Below the pieces are notes generated by a model. It did no database searches and was not told the origin of the DNA. It saw only the letters and a list, made by a program, of their open reading frames with translations. From Chloroflexota bacterium (GTDB lineage: Bacteria; Chloroflexota; UBA6077; FW602-bin22; CADDYW01), in contig JAJPIK010000093.1 of NCBI GenBank assembly GCA_021324795.1, forward strand, positions 1 through 64,000: DNA of 64,000 nt, given 5' to 3'. Of the stretch, positions 9,420 to 16,989 are shown one piece after another; within the stretch, counting starts at the first letter, position 1; each line of letters begins with the position of its first letter. The position numbers and the translations under genes are program-made.

Positions 9420-9478
9420 GAGGCCTCCCACGGTATCCGGTGGACATGATCCTATCCCTGACCGAGTGAGGTGTCAAA

Positions 9479-10150
9479 TCATTCAAAAGCCACGACCCGC
9501 AGCGGGAAAGCGTCAAGTCCCTTGACGGGAATCGGCAAAGCGCAGACGAAAACGCGCGACTTGGTCAGCGCCGCGAGATTGCCGACGTTCTCGATAAACG
9601 GAATGTTCGCCTCGAGCAAGACCAGGTGGCAATCGAGATGGGCCGGGGTCAACGGTCCTTCCAAGCCAGAGAGGTCGGTGCCGACGAGCTTCACTCCCAC
9701 TTCGACCAGATAGCGCATCGCCTGCGCGGTCAAGCTCGGCCGGTGCTCGTACTCTGGCGAGCTACGTCGCTCGGCATAACCCGTCTTCAGAAAAGCAATG
9801 TCGCCGCGACGAACGCCGCCCGCCCGTTCCGCGACCTCGGCCATCTCAGCCGCGCCCACTAAGGAATCCGACTTCAGGGCGCTGAGGTCCAAAATCACCG
9901 CGTCGCCGATCAACTGCTCGAGCGGAATGCTTCCCAGGTCTCGACCGTCAGGAAAGCAATGGTATGGTGCTTCGATATGCGTGCCAATGTGGCTGATTGT
10001 CTGAACTTTATGCATGATGTACCACGGATGATCGACCGGCGGATGCACCGTCAGTTCCTCGGTCCGTCCCCGCTCGATCAAAAAAGGCCGCCCACCCTCG
10101 CCAGGGATAATGGGCAACGTGAGATCAACGATCCGTCGACCTTCCAGCAT
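9479..10150 (-). CDS. Cyclase / kynurenine-formamidase-like metal hydrolase
   Basis: A 223-residue cyclase-family protein (PF04199). The metal-binding signature is HIGTHIEAPYH, a GTHxExPxH variant of the usual HxGTHxDxPxH. The start at 10150 (MLEGRRIVDLTLP) has AGGA nine bases upstream; an earlier ATG at 10168 lacks an RBS. It is the first gene of the leftward operon ending in glcF, 59 bp ahead of glcD. Family members hydrolyse N-formylkynurenine, isatin or cyclic amides. The link to glycolate oxidation suggests a different carboxylate-releasing substrate, which is inference. Confidence 0.8.
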   Translation of the reverse strand: MLEGRRIVDLTLPIIPGEGGRPFLIERGRTEELTVHPPVDHPWYIMHKVQTISHIGTHIEAPYHCFPDGRDLGSIPLEQLIGDAVILDLSALKSDSLVGAAEMAEVAERAGGVRRGDIAFLKTGYAERRSSPEYEHRPSLTAQAMRYLVEVGVKLVGTDLSGLEGPLTPAHLDCHLVLLEANIPFIENVGNLAALTKSRVFVCALPIPVKGLDAFPLRVVAFE

Positions 10151-10339
10151 CTGTCTGTTTCCTGTCATTTTTCGGACACTATAGCGATTCCGAAGTATCG
10201 GGACAAGTCCTGGCCACCAAGACCAGTCCGCCCGTGGCCTCGCTCCCCGCGCAGGGATCTCGCGGCCGAGGCCGCACCAGAGGTAGAACACACAGCTTCT
10301 CGTTCACTAACACTTTTTTGGACCGAGTCGTCCAGAGCG

Positions 10340-10369
10340 TTGACGAGATGGGCAGGTTCGTCGTAGACT
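10340..10369 (+). promoter_or_regulatory. Promoter of the STAS/ATPase gene
   Basis: TTGACG (10340-10345) is followed after 18 bp by TAGACT (10364-10369). It lies upstream of the gene starting near 10484 and leaves a leader of about 110 nt. Confidence 0.5.
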
Positions 10370-10483
10370 AGCTTGGCTGAGACGTTTGTCGGGGAATGAC
10401 CGACTGTGTCGATGGTTCCAGGTCACGAGGAGATATCCCAAGCCGGGCTCGGGTCCGAAGCTCCTACGAGGGAGGAGCAGATG

Positions 10484-11335
10484 ATGGGGTTGAGCTTGCG
10501 AGGCCGCCTGGGGCGGGCCCACGAGGCACTTCAGATCATCGCCAGCCAACCACGTGACCTACCCCTCGTCTTATCCCTCCGCGACGTGCGCTACGTCGTT
10601 CCGACGGAGATCGTGAACCTGTGCCTGGTCCTCGAAGTGGTCGAACGGATGGGCTTCCCCGAGATCCGCCTCGAACCCCCGGCCCCCAGCTTCCTTTGCA
10701 TGTTCCTCTGGCGCATCGGCTTCTACGACCTCTTCCCGCACTTCCGCCCGTCGCCGCCCAAGCGACCGTTCCAGGCACAGCAGACGACCACGTTGATCGA
10801 GGTGCGTCGCTTCAACGACACGGCCGGCATCCTCGATTTGGGTGAGCGTCTTCCTCACGTCCTGACCGCGGCGTCCGGCGGGGACAATGTCCCTGGTGGC
10901 GCCCGTACCCTCCGGCGGATCGCCGCAACCGTCTACGAACTCGCCGAGAACGTTCTTGCCCACTCGCGGCGACTGAGCGGCGGCCCCATCTCGGGCTATT
11001 ACATGGTTCAGCGGATGCCGAATCAGCACCGGACCTTCATCGCCGTGGGAGACGCGGGCGACGGTATCCCGGCAACGATCCGCGCGACCTTCAGAGATCT
11101 CCCGGACGACCTCACCGCCCTCCGCGAAGCCCTCCGCCCCGGCGTCTCGTCGGACGGCGGGGGTGGGAACGGACTGGATCTGGCGCGGCGAGCCGCGCAC
11201 GAGATCCCTGGCGGAGTCATGACGATCGAGAGCGGCGCCGCCTGGCTCCGCGTCCGCGCGAACGAGACCGAGGAAGCGAAGCTGTATCCCGACGCGGCCC
11301 ACCTGACCCGCGTGTCGTTCATGTTCCCCATCTGA
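10484..11335 (+). CDS. STAS-like domain fused to histidine-kinase-like (GHKL) ATPase
   Basis: About 283 residues. The N-terminal part (LPLVLSLRDVRYVVPTEIVN) looks like a STAS/anti-anti-sigma fold. The C-terminal part is a HATPase: N-box YELAENVLAHS, G1 box VGDAGDGIP and G2 box GGGGNGLDLAR. There is no phospho-acceptor histidine domain, so it is more like an anti-sigma or signalling ATPase than a sensor kinase. The start at 10484 is favoured because GGAGGAG lies six bases upstream; an upstream ATG at 10412 lacks a clear RBS. It is the first gene of a four-gene accessory module and probably signals to the wHTH protein next door. Confidence 0.7.
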   Translation: MGLSLRGRLGRAHEALQIIASQPRDLPLVLSLRDVRYVVPTEIVNLCLVLEVVERMGFPEIRLEPPAPSFLCMFLWRIGFYDLFPHFRPSPPKRPFQAQQTTTLIEVRRFNDTAGILDLGERLPHVLTAASGGDNVPGGARTLRRIAATVYELAENVLAHSRRLSGGPISGYYMVQRMPNQHRTFIAVGDAGDGIPATIRATFRDLPDDLTALREALRPGVSSDGGGGNGLDLARRAAHEIPGGVMTIESGAAWLRVRANETEEAKLYPDAAHLTRVSFMFPI

Positions 11336-11420
11336 ACTGAAGGCCCTTTGGCAACGAGTACAGGCTATCGCGAAACCTCGGCCCCGCGCCATCGACGATT
11401 CCAATAATGCCACGGTTCGT

Positions 11421-11495
11421 TTCAGAATTTACACTCTGACCACTTGACAAACCATGGGAGACGACGTAGAATCGCTTCAGAAAGATACAACTGAA
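11421..11495. promoter_or_regulatory. Two dyad operators TTCAG-N10-CTGA upstream of the wHTH gene
   Basis: Site 1 at 11421-11440 reads TTCAG-N10-CTGAC and site 2 at 11476-11495 reads TTCAG-N10-CTGAA. Both are preceded by CGT or CGC. Site 1 lies just upstream of the -35 and site 2 starts four bases beyond the -10, a position suited to repression. Two further copies lie downstream of this gene. Confidence 0.65.
11444..11472 (+). promoter_or_regulatory. Strong promoter of the wHTH gene
   Basis: A consensus -35 TTGACA (11444-11449) with a 17-bp spacer and -10 TAGAAT (11467-11472), 40 bp ahead of the ATG at 11512. It is flanked by two copies of the TTCAG-N10-CTGA dyad. Confidence 0.7.
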
Positions 11496-11511
11496 CCAAC
11501 GGGGAGAACCA

Positions 11512-12123
11512 ATGGCGTACTTGCGGACGGTGCCGCACATTCCCTGGCAAAACGTGCGCGGCGCGGCGAAGCAGCGTGCAGTGGGCGCGACTCGCAAGCT
11601 AGGCGACCTCGAGCTTGAGATCGTGCTGGAGGAGGTGGCGCGGCTGCACGCGTCCGAGGTCGTCCTCGATTTGCGTGACGTTGTCGACGAGGACGAGCTC
11701 GTCCCTTCGGAGTACTTCAGTCTCGGCCCGAAGCTTCAGCTCGCAGCGGCCGAGGCCGCCGGCGAGCCGCTCGTGCGCTATCGCTTGGCGAACGATGCCG
11801 TTGCCGAGGCGTTCTCTCTCCAGTTTGAGCGCCAGTCGCGACCGGCCCGCGGAGGTCAGCCCGCCCAGCCGGTCCTCGGCCTCGCGGACGTGGCCGGCCA
11901 GATCCGTGTTCTCGGCCCCCTCCCGCGCTACCTGGAGTCGATCGTCGCGCTGCTCGTCGAGCGGGGCGAACTGACCGCATCCGACCTTGACGAGGCACTC
12001 CAGATCCCGCCGGCCACTGCCAGCGACTACCTTGGAGAGCTGCACCGCTTGCATCTCGTCTCGCGCGAACGCGAGCCCCTACCCGGCGGCGGCGCGCGGT
12101 ATCGCTACCACCTCCGGCCCTAG
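11512..12123 (+). CDS. STAS-like / winged-helix DNA-binding protein
   Basis: A 203-residue protein. The first half (ASEVVLDLRDVVDEDELVPS) resembles a STAS-like fold of the DUF4325 kind. The C-terminal 60 residues form a probable winged helix: LTASDLDEALQIPPATASDY is a helix-turn-helix, and LVSREREPLPGGGARYRYHL is a recognisable wing. RBS GGGGAG precedes the ATG. The gene has its own strong promoter and is bracketed by four copies of a dyad, so autoregulation is a reasonable inference. It sits between a HATPase gene and an OB-fold/SNF2 pair. Confidence 0.6.
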   Translation: MAYLRTVPHIPWQNVRGAAKQRAVGATRKLGDLELEIVLEEVARLHASEVVLDLRDVVDEDELVPSEYFSLGPKLQLAAAEAAGEPLVRYRLANDAVAEAFSLQFERQSRPARGGQPAQPVLGLADVAGQIRVLGPLPRYLESIVALLVERGELTASDLDEALQIPPATASDYLGELHRLHLVSREREPLPGGGARYRYHLRP

Positions 12124-12168
12124 CATTCCATCCTCTTGGCCTTGATTGGGAGACCACAGAAGCAACGA

Positions 12169-12228
12169 TTCAGAAAGGAGAATCTGACGCAATCATTGAG
12201 TGCAACGCTTCAGAATCCATAGACTGAT
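12169..12228. promoter_or_regulatory. Two dyad operators TTCAG-N10-CTGA upstream of the OB-fold gene
   Basis: Site 3 at 12169-12188 reads TTCAG-N10-CTGAC and site 4 at 12209-12228 reads TTCAG-N10-CTGAT. They are preceded by CGA and CGC, as in sites 1 and 2. Site 4 overlaps the -35/-10 spacer and the -10 of a candidate promoter. Confidence 0.65.
12196..12225 (+). promoter_or_regulatory. Candidate promoter of the OB-fold/SNF2 pair
   Basis: TTGAGT (12196-12201) is followed after 18 bp by TAGACT (12220-12225). The fourth dyad operator sits across the spacer and -10. Confidence 0.45.
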
Positions 12229-12272
12229 TCCAGGCACCACGGCTGTTCGAGATACGTGAAAGAGGTCTGATA

Positions 12273-12746
12273 ATGAAAAGGGTTGTTCGCCTGGTCCCGT
12301 TCTCAGCATACCGCCCTGGTTCACCTCCTGTGCCCTATACCACCGGTCATCGTGCTCGCAAAGCTGCGCCTCCGCGTCCACCATCGAAGGTCGGGCGACC
12401 CGTCATCTCTTGGCGGGATGTAGACAAATATCTTGGGCGCGAGGTCGTCGTCTACGGTATTGTGACGTGCCACTCTTTCTTTTCCCAGACGATCGACATC
12501 CTCACCTTCTTCGACCCCGGCGTGCTCTCGAGTCGTTTTGAGCGCGTACCGATTGTCATCCACGGACGACATGGTCCGGACTTCCAAGCTGAGCAGTGGG
12601 GCGCCTATGAGGGTAAAGCTATCTTCGTCGTCGGTCGCGTGACGTCTAGACATGGCGCTCTTCAGGTCGAAGCAAATGACCCTCAATCGATTGGTATTCT
12701 GTGCCGCCCTCACGTCCGGCGGCACGCCAATACCCATCCCTTTTAG
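12273..12746 (+). CDS. OB-fold nucleic-acid-binding-like protein
   Basis: A 157-residue protein with a basic, proline-rich N-terminal tail (residues 1-40). A domain opening ISWRDVDKYLGREVVVYGIV follows, the usual first strands of small OB-fold modules that bind DNA or RNA. No nuclease motif is visible. RBS AGAGGT lies seven bases ahead of the ATG. It is followed after 30 bp by the SNF2 helicase gene, so it may be a single-strand-binding or targeting partner of that enzyme (inference). Confidence 0.5.
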   Translation: MKRVVRLVPFSAYRPGSPPVPYTTGHRARKAAPPRPPSKVGRPVISWRDVDKYLGREVVVYGIVTCHSFFSQTIDILTFFDPGVLSSRFERVPIVIHGRHGPDFQAEQWGAYEGKAIFVVGRVTSRHGALQVEANDPQSIGILCRPHVRRHANTHPF

Positions 12747-12776
12747 CATTCAAGTACTGAAAGGAGAAACCTGCCG

Positions 12777-14474
12777 ATGGAAACCGCCACCTTCGCACCG
12801 CCTTCCGCAGACGTCCTGGGCGAGGCCGCCCGCCAGATCGCGTTGGCTTATCCGGACCTCTTCGCCCACCAGCGCACCGGCATCGCCTTCCTTCTCTCTC
12901 GCCGCGCCGCCATCCTCGCCGACGACATGGGCCTCGGCAAGACTCGTCAGGTGATTATCGCGTTGCGAGAGGCCGCACGGGAGGGCTCCTTGCTCGTGAT
13001 CTGTCCGGCCGGCCTCAAGCTCAACTGGGAGCGCGAGATCCGCCTCGTCGAGCCGGGGGCCGACGTGTTTGTCGTTCACGACGCACGGAGCTGGGAGAAC
13101 GGCCATCGCTGGACCGTTGCTAACTACGACCTCCTCGGCCGCCTCCGCTCGAAGCTCTCGGCCATCCATTGGACGGGTGTCGTCCTCGACGAGGCCCACT
13201 ACATCAAGAACGACAGTCAGCGTACGAATCACGTCTTCCATCTCCTCGGCGTGGACGGAAAGGATCCCTCCGACGGGCCCGACTTCGTCTACCTTCTCAC
13301 CGGAACCCCGATGAGCAGTCGCCCACGCGACCTCTACAACCTCCTCAAGGCAGTGCGCCATCCCCTCGCCACCAGCTTCTACGCGTATGCCAGGCGCTAC
13401 TGCGCCGCCTACGACAACGGCTTCGGCCTGGACACCAACGGTGCCTCCAATCTGGACGAATTGGCACGGATCGTCTCCGGGGTCATGCTGCGCCGCACCA
13501 AGGACGAGGCTCTCGACCTTCCACCTAAGATCCGAAGCTGGCAGCCCACTGAGATCGCGGTAAAGGCGGCGAAGGAGGTCAGGAGGCTGGAGATGAGAGC
13601 GCTTGCTTACCTGGACAAACACCCCGCGCGCAATGGTCCCACCTGGGTGAACTTTCTCGGCCTGCTCAACACCGCCCGCCATGCACTAGCTCGCGCCAAG
13701 GTCGAAGCGACGATCGAAGCGGTGCGGGAGCGAGTCGAGGGAGGAGAGAAGGTTGTCGTTTTCACCTCCTACACAGCAGTCATCGCGGCGATCAAGGAGG
13801 CATTCGATGAGGCCTGCGTCTCGATCGCCGGCGACGACTCGGCCGCCGAACGACGGGCTGCCGCCGACGCCTTCCAAACCGACCCGAAGGTGACCGTCCT
13901 CGTTGGGAACCTTAAGGCCGCGGGCGTGGGGCTAAATCTCACCGCGGCGACCCACGTGGTCTTCAATGACCTCGACTGGGTACCGGGCAACCACTGGCAG
14001 GCCGAGGACCGCATCTACCGCATTGGGCAGCATCGACCGGCCTTCGTCACCTACCTCTACGCCCCCGGCACCCTCGATGACTTCGTTGCCGCCCTCCTCG
14101 AAGCGAAGGCGCACAACATCGGCGTCCTGGAGGCCGAAGCCGCCGGTAACGCTTCCCTCGTCCAGCAGGTGGTCGAGGCGGCGGTGCGCGGCGAGCATCC
14201 CTCCTTCGTGTCCCGCGACCCGGCAAAAAGCGCCCCAGAACGCTCGGTCGGCTTGCTCGAAGAGACCTTAACCCTCCTCTCCCGTGCTCGTCACAGCTTT
14301 GGGTTGATGGAAGCGGCCGAGCAGGAATTCCGCATCCCCAGCCACAGCCGTCCGGGGAAATTCCACACCGTGCGTCTGTCAGGTGGCGTTGCCCGCTGCG
14401 ATTGCGAGGGTTTCCTGTACCGCGGCAACTGCTCCCACGTGAGAGCGATCACCCAAAAGGTCGCCGGGATCTAG
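12777..14474 (+). CDS. SNF2-family DNA translocase with C-terminal SWIM zinc finger
   Basis: A 565-residue superfamily-2 ATPase. Walker A is DDMGLGKT (residues 49-56) and the DEAH box is VVLDEAHYIKN (near 138). Motif III is LTGTPMSS and motif VI QAEDRIYRIGQ. The C-terminus carries a SWIM zinc finger, CDC then CSH (about residues 540-555), which usually binds DNA or protein. It resembles the annealing-helicase/SMARCAL1-like subgroup in core layout. RBS AAAGGAG precedes the start. As last gene of the four-gene module it is the effector-like enzyme acting on double-stranded DNA. Confidence 0.88.
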   Translation: METATFAPPSADVLGEAARQIALAYPDLFAHQRTGIAFLLSRRAAILADDMGLGKTRQVIIALREAAREGSLLVICPAGLKLNWEREIRLVEPGADVFVVHDARSWENGHRWTVANYDLLGRLRSKLSAIHWTGVVLDEAHYIKNDSQRTNHVFHLLGVDGKDPSDGPDFVYLLTGTPMSSRPRDLYNLLKAVRHPLATSFYAYARRYCAAYDNGFGLDTNGASNLDELARIVSGVMLRRTKDEALDLPPKIRSWQPTEIAVKAAKEVRRLEMRALAYLDKHPARNGPTWVNFLGLLNTARHALARAKVEATIEAVRERVEGGEKVVVFTSYTAVIAAIKEAFDEACVSIAGDDSAAERRAAADAFQTDPKVTVLVGNLKAAGVGLNLTAATHVVFNDLDWVPGNHWQAEDRIYRIGQHRPAFVTYLYAPGTLDDFVAALLEAKAHNIGVLEAEAAGNASLVQQVVEAAVRGEHPSFVSRDPAKSAPERSVGLLEETLTLLSRARHSFGLMEAAEQEFRIPSHSRPGKFHTVRLSGGVARCDCEGFLYRGNCSHVRAITQKVAGI

Positions 14475-14511
14475 GATCTGCCGCCAGAGTCGCGGTTGCC
14501 CATCTCCAGGG

Positions 14512-14579
14512 GTCGCCGCTCTCTCGCTCCTTCTCTATCATAATCATAATGGCTAGAGAAAGGGCGAGAGAGCGGCGAC
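14512..14579. terminator. Large inverted repeat downstream of the SNF2 gene
   Basis: Arms 14512-14537 and 14554-14579 match at 24 of 26 positions around a 16-base AT-rich loop. It lies 38 bp after the SNF2 stop. There is no T-run, so it may be a factor-assisted terminator or a small palindromic repeat. Confidence 0.6.
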
Positions 14580-14903
14580 AACGCGCTCACAACGGGGAAT
14601 GACTCAGCCAAATCTGGTAGTTTTCTTCGAAACTCACGCCGATCTGCCCGTGAGAGATTAAGTCGTTCAAATCTGACAGCGCTGGGCGGTCGTTAAGCGA
14701 TGCTTCCGAAAGACCATCTCCTCTCCTGCCACGCCCCATGCACGCTTATCTCTCCATCGACCCAGTGCCCTCCCTCTCTTCAGTGGGAAGTGGCAGTGAG
14801 AATGGTTCGTCCTGTCCCCGCACCTTGCTCCGGCTGCCAGCAATCGCTAACATAAACAGTACGCAGGACTGGCCACCTATCTTCAGGGGAGGAGATTGTG
14901 ATC
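14580..14903. other. Intergenic region without a recognisable gene
   Basis: About 320 bp between the SNF2 hairpin and the cupin gene. No convincing frame, RNA or clear promoter was seen. Confidence 0.5.
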
Positions 14904-15536
14904 ATGTCGACCAATCACGCCGGCTCCTCAGCCGACGAGTACGTACTCGATACGCCCCGTTTACGTCAGTTCATCACCGAGGTTCAGCAGATCCGACGGA
15001 GCAGTGAAGATCCGGTGGCCATCATTCGAGCGATTCGCCCGCTCTTCGTCGAGCTCCTCGCCGATCAAAGCTGGTTGCCGGAGCGTTACCAAGAGCCGGC
15101 CCCGCAGAGCGGGATGGGATCGGGCATCGGGACTTGGCTCCTCTACCGCACCATCGACGGTAGCCTGGCGTTCTCGTCACTGGTCGTGCCACCGGGCGCC
15201 CAAACACCAGTCCACGATCATTTGGCCTGGGGATTGGTTGGACTTTACCGTGGCGAACAGGTCGAAGAGATCTTCAGTCGACGCGACGATGGTACGGTCG
15301 ACGGCCGAGCAACACTTGAGCTAAGCGAGCGACGAACACTTCGTCCAGGCGACCTCTACGATCTCTTGCCAGAGACCGACATCCACCGCATCCAAACTAC
15401 CTCGAGCGTGACCTCGGTCTCCTTGCACCTGCTTGGGGTCGACAATGGCTGTATCTGGCGTCACCGCTTCTTTCCCGAGGAACACCGTGTAGTGCCGTTT
15501 CGCTCAGGTTACGTCAACGTTGCATGTCCCGAATAG
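14904..15536 (+). CDS. Cysteine-dioxygenase-like cupin metalloenzyme
   Basis: A 210-residue double-stranded beta-helix protein of the cysteine dioxygenase type I / COG5553 group. The metal-binding cupin motif is PPGAQTPVHDHLAWG with conserved histidines. A later glycine-acid element and DIHRIQT supply the third histidine. The ATG at 14904 has GGGGAGGAG nine bases upstream; a GTG at 14898 is too close to it. Substrate unknown: thiol dioxygenation is the family precedent. It converges with an LLM oxidoreductase gene whose stop lies five bases away. Confidence 0.75.
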   Translation: MSTNHAGSSADEYVLDTPRLRQFITEVQQIRRSSEDPVAIIRAIRPLFVELLADQSWLPERYQEPAPQSGMGSGIGTWLLYRTIDGSLAFSSLVVPPGAQTPVHDHLAWGLVGLYRGEQVEEIFSRRDDGTVDGRATLELSERRTLRPGDLYDLLPETDIHRIQTTSSVTSVSLHLLGVDNGCIWRHRFFPEEHRVVPFRSGYVNVACPE

Positions 15537-15540
15537 GCTA

Positions 15541-16560
15541 CTACGCAGCGGGCCGTTGCGCTTGTCGCTGGGCCTGGCGCAAGCGTGGCAAGACGTCCTT
15601 CCCGTAGCCTTCGATGAAGGCGCGCTGATCCGGCCCCGCCGAGTGGAAGTAGATCTGGTCGAAGCCCATGTCGATGAATTGCTGGGCATGCTTGACGTGA
15701 TCATCAGGATTCCCAGAAACCATCCACATTCTAGTGACGGTATCCGGTCCGACCACTCTGCCATTCTCTTCGGACATCTTGGGCGTGTAGATCTTCTGGT
15801 CGTAGAGCGCCGGAATGAAAGCGCCTGCCCAATACCGTTGAATGCACTCGATCGCCGCCTTGGTATCATCAGTGTAGGCAACGCCAATCTCGACCAGGCG
15901 AGGGAGCATCGAGACGTCTTTGCCAGCATTCGCCGCTCCGTCGGCAAAGTTCTTGAGCATTTGGGTATAGAGGTCCGGAGATTTCCCACTCACTGTGATC
16001 AGCCCATCGCCATACCGACCGGCAAACCCCGCACTGCCGGGCACAAGCGAGGAGATATAGAGCGGAATTGGCTCTGCGGGGAGGGTGTAAAGCTTGGCTT
16101 TGCGCGTCTCGTAAAAGACCCCGTCGAAGGAGACCTTCTCACCCGACCAGAGGACGCGAATCAGATCGATCGCTTCGGCCAGGCGGTTCTGGCGATCTTC
16201 GTAGCCCGGCCAGACCCCAGTGGCTGCATATTCGTTGAGCGCCTCACCTGTGCCAACACAAAGAAAGGTCCGGCCCGGTGCCATCACTGCGAGAGTGGCG
16301 GACGCCTGGGCAATAATCGCCGGATTGTAGCGCAGAATCGGGCAGGTGACACCTGTTCCCAGGTGAATCCGTTGGGTTCGGGCGGCTACTGCGCCAAGCC
16401 ACGTCCAGATAAATGATGCCTGGCCGGCTTCACTCCACGGGTGAAAGTGATCGCTCGCTTCAAGACAGTCGAAACCAGCCTGCTCGGCGACAATAGCATA
16501 GTCGAGAAGCTCGTTCGGCCCATACTGCTCTGGACCAGCTTTCCATCCAAGTTGAATCAT
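15541..16560 (-). CDS. LLM-class F420-dependent oxidoreductase (Fgd-like)
   Basis: A 339-residue luciferase-like TIM-barrel flavin/F420 enzyme, most like F420-dependent glucose-6-phosphate dehydrogenase (G6PDH-family LLM proteins). Supporting segments are ASDHFHPW, the HLGTGVTCPILRYNPA strand and CVGTGEALNEYAATG, which line the F420 and substrate pocket in Fgd. It implies that the organism makes coenzyme F420. AGAGG precedes the ATG by four bases. The sugar-phosphate specificity is likely but not proven. Confidence 0.85.
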   Translation of the reverse strand: MIQLGWKAGPEQYGPNELLDYAIVAEQAGFDCLEASDHFHPWSEAGQASFIWTWLGAVAARTQRIHLGTGVTCPILRYNPAIIAQASATLAVMAPGRTFLCVGTGEALNEYAATGVWPGYEDRQNRLAEAIDLIRVLWSGEKVSFDGVFYETRKAKLYTLPAEPIPLYISSLVPGSAGFAGRYGDGLITVSGKSPDLYTQMLKNFADGAANAGKDVSMLPRLVEIGVAYTDDTKAAIECIQRYWAGAFIPALYDQKIYTPKMSEENGRVVGPDTVTRMWMVSGNPDDHVKHAQQFIDMGFDQIYFHSAGPDQRAFIEGYGKDVLPRLRQAQRQAQRPAA

Positions 16561-16989
16561 CTTACCTCTTGTCTCCAGATTGGATTACGCGCCGGTTGGA
16601 AGGCAAGAAGCAGGCCCAATTCCATCCTCCGAGTGTCCGGGCGCGTTGTCAGGCCAGGCGACAGCTTTAACCTGGAGACCGACCGAGGTTGTAGAGCATT
16701 CGATCGGCCGATACTCCGCTTGGTGAAAGATGTCGGCCAACCGCCTTCCACTCCAGACCGTCCTATCAATCTAGCGTAAGGGAGTCAGCTAGCAAGATGC
16801 AGACCATGCACCGTCGCTGGTTTGGGAGAGAATGAATTGATTCATACACTTATGTTGACCTCTTCCGAGAGCATGCCGGATAATCGGCGAAGCGATGGGG
16901 ATGCGCTCTCGGACCATGACTGTGCCGCGAGGCTCACCCCCATCGGACTGACATTGTAGAGATCGCGGATTCCGGAGCACCTGGCAACT
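16561..16989. other. Intergenic region, nothing recognised
   Basis: About 430 bp between the divergent LLM oxidoreductase and GH5 genes. No supported coding frame or RNA was seen; it presumably carries both promoters. Confidence 0.5.

Noticed and set aside
7809-9449. A 546-residue open frame on the plus strand opposite glcD/glcE
   Set aside because: It mirrors high-GC coding sequence on the other strand; composition is His/Arg/Asp-rich without any domain, while the minus strand encodes clear GlcD and GlcE.
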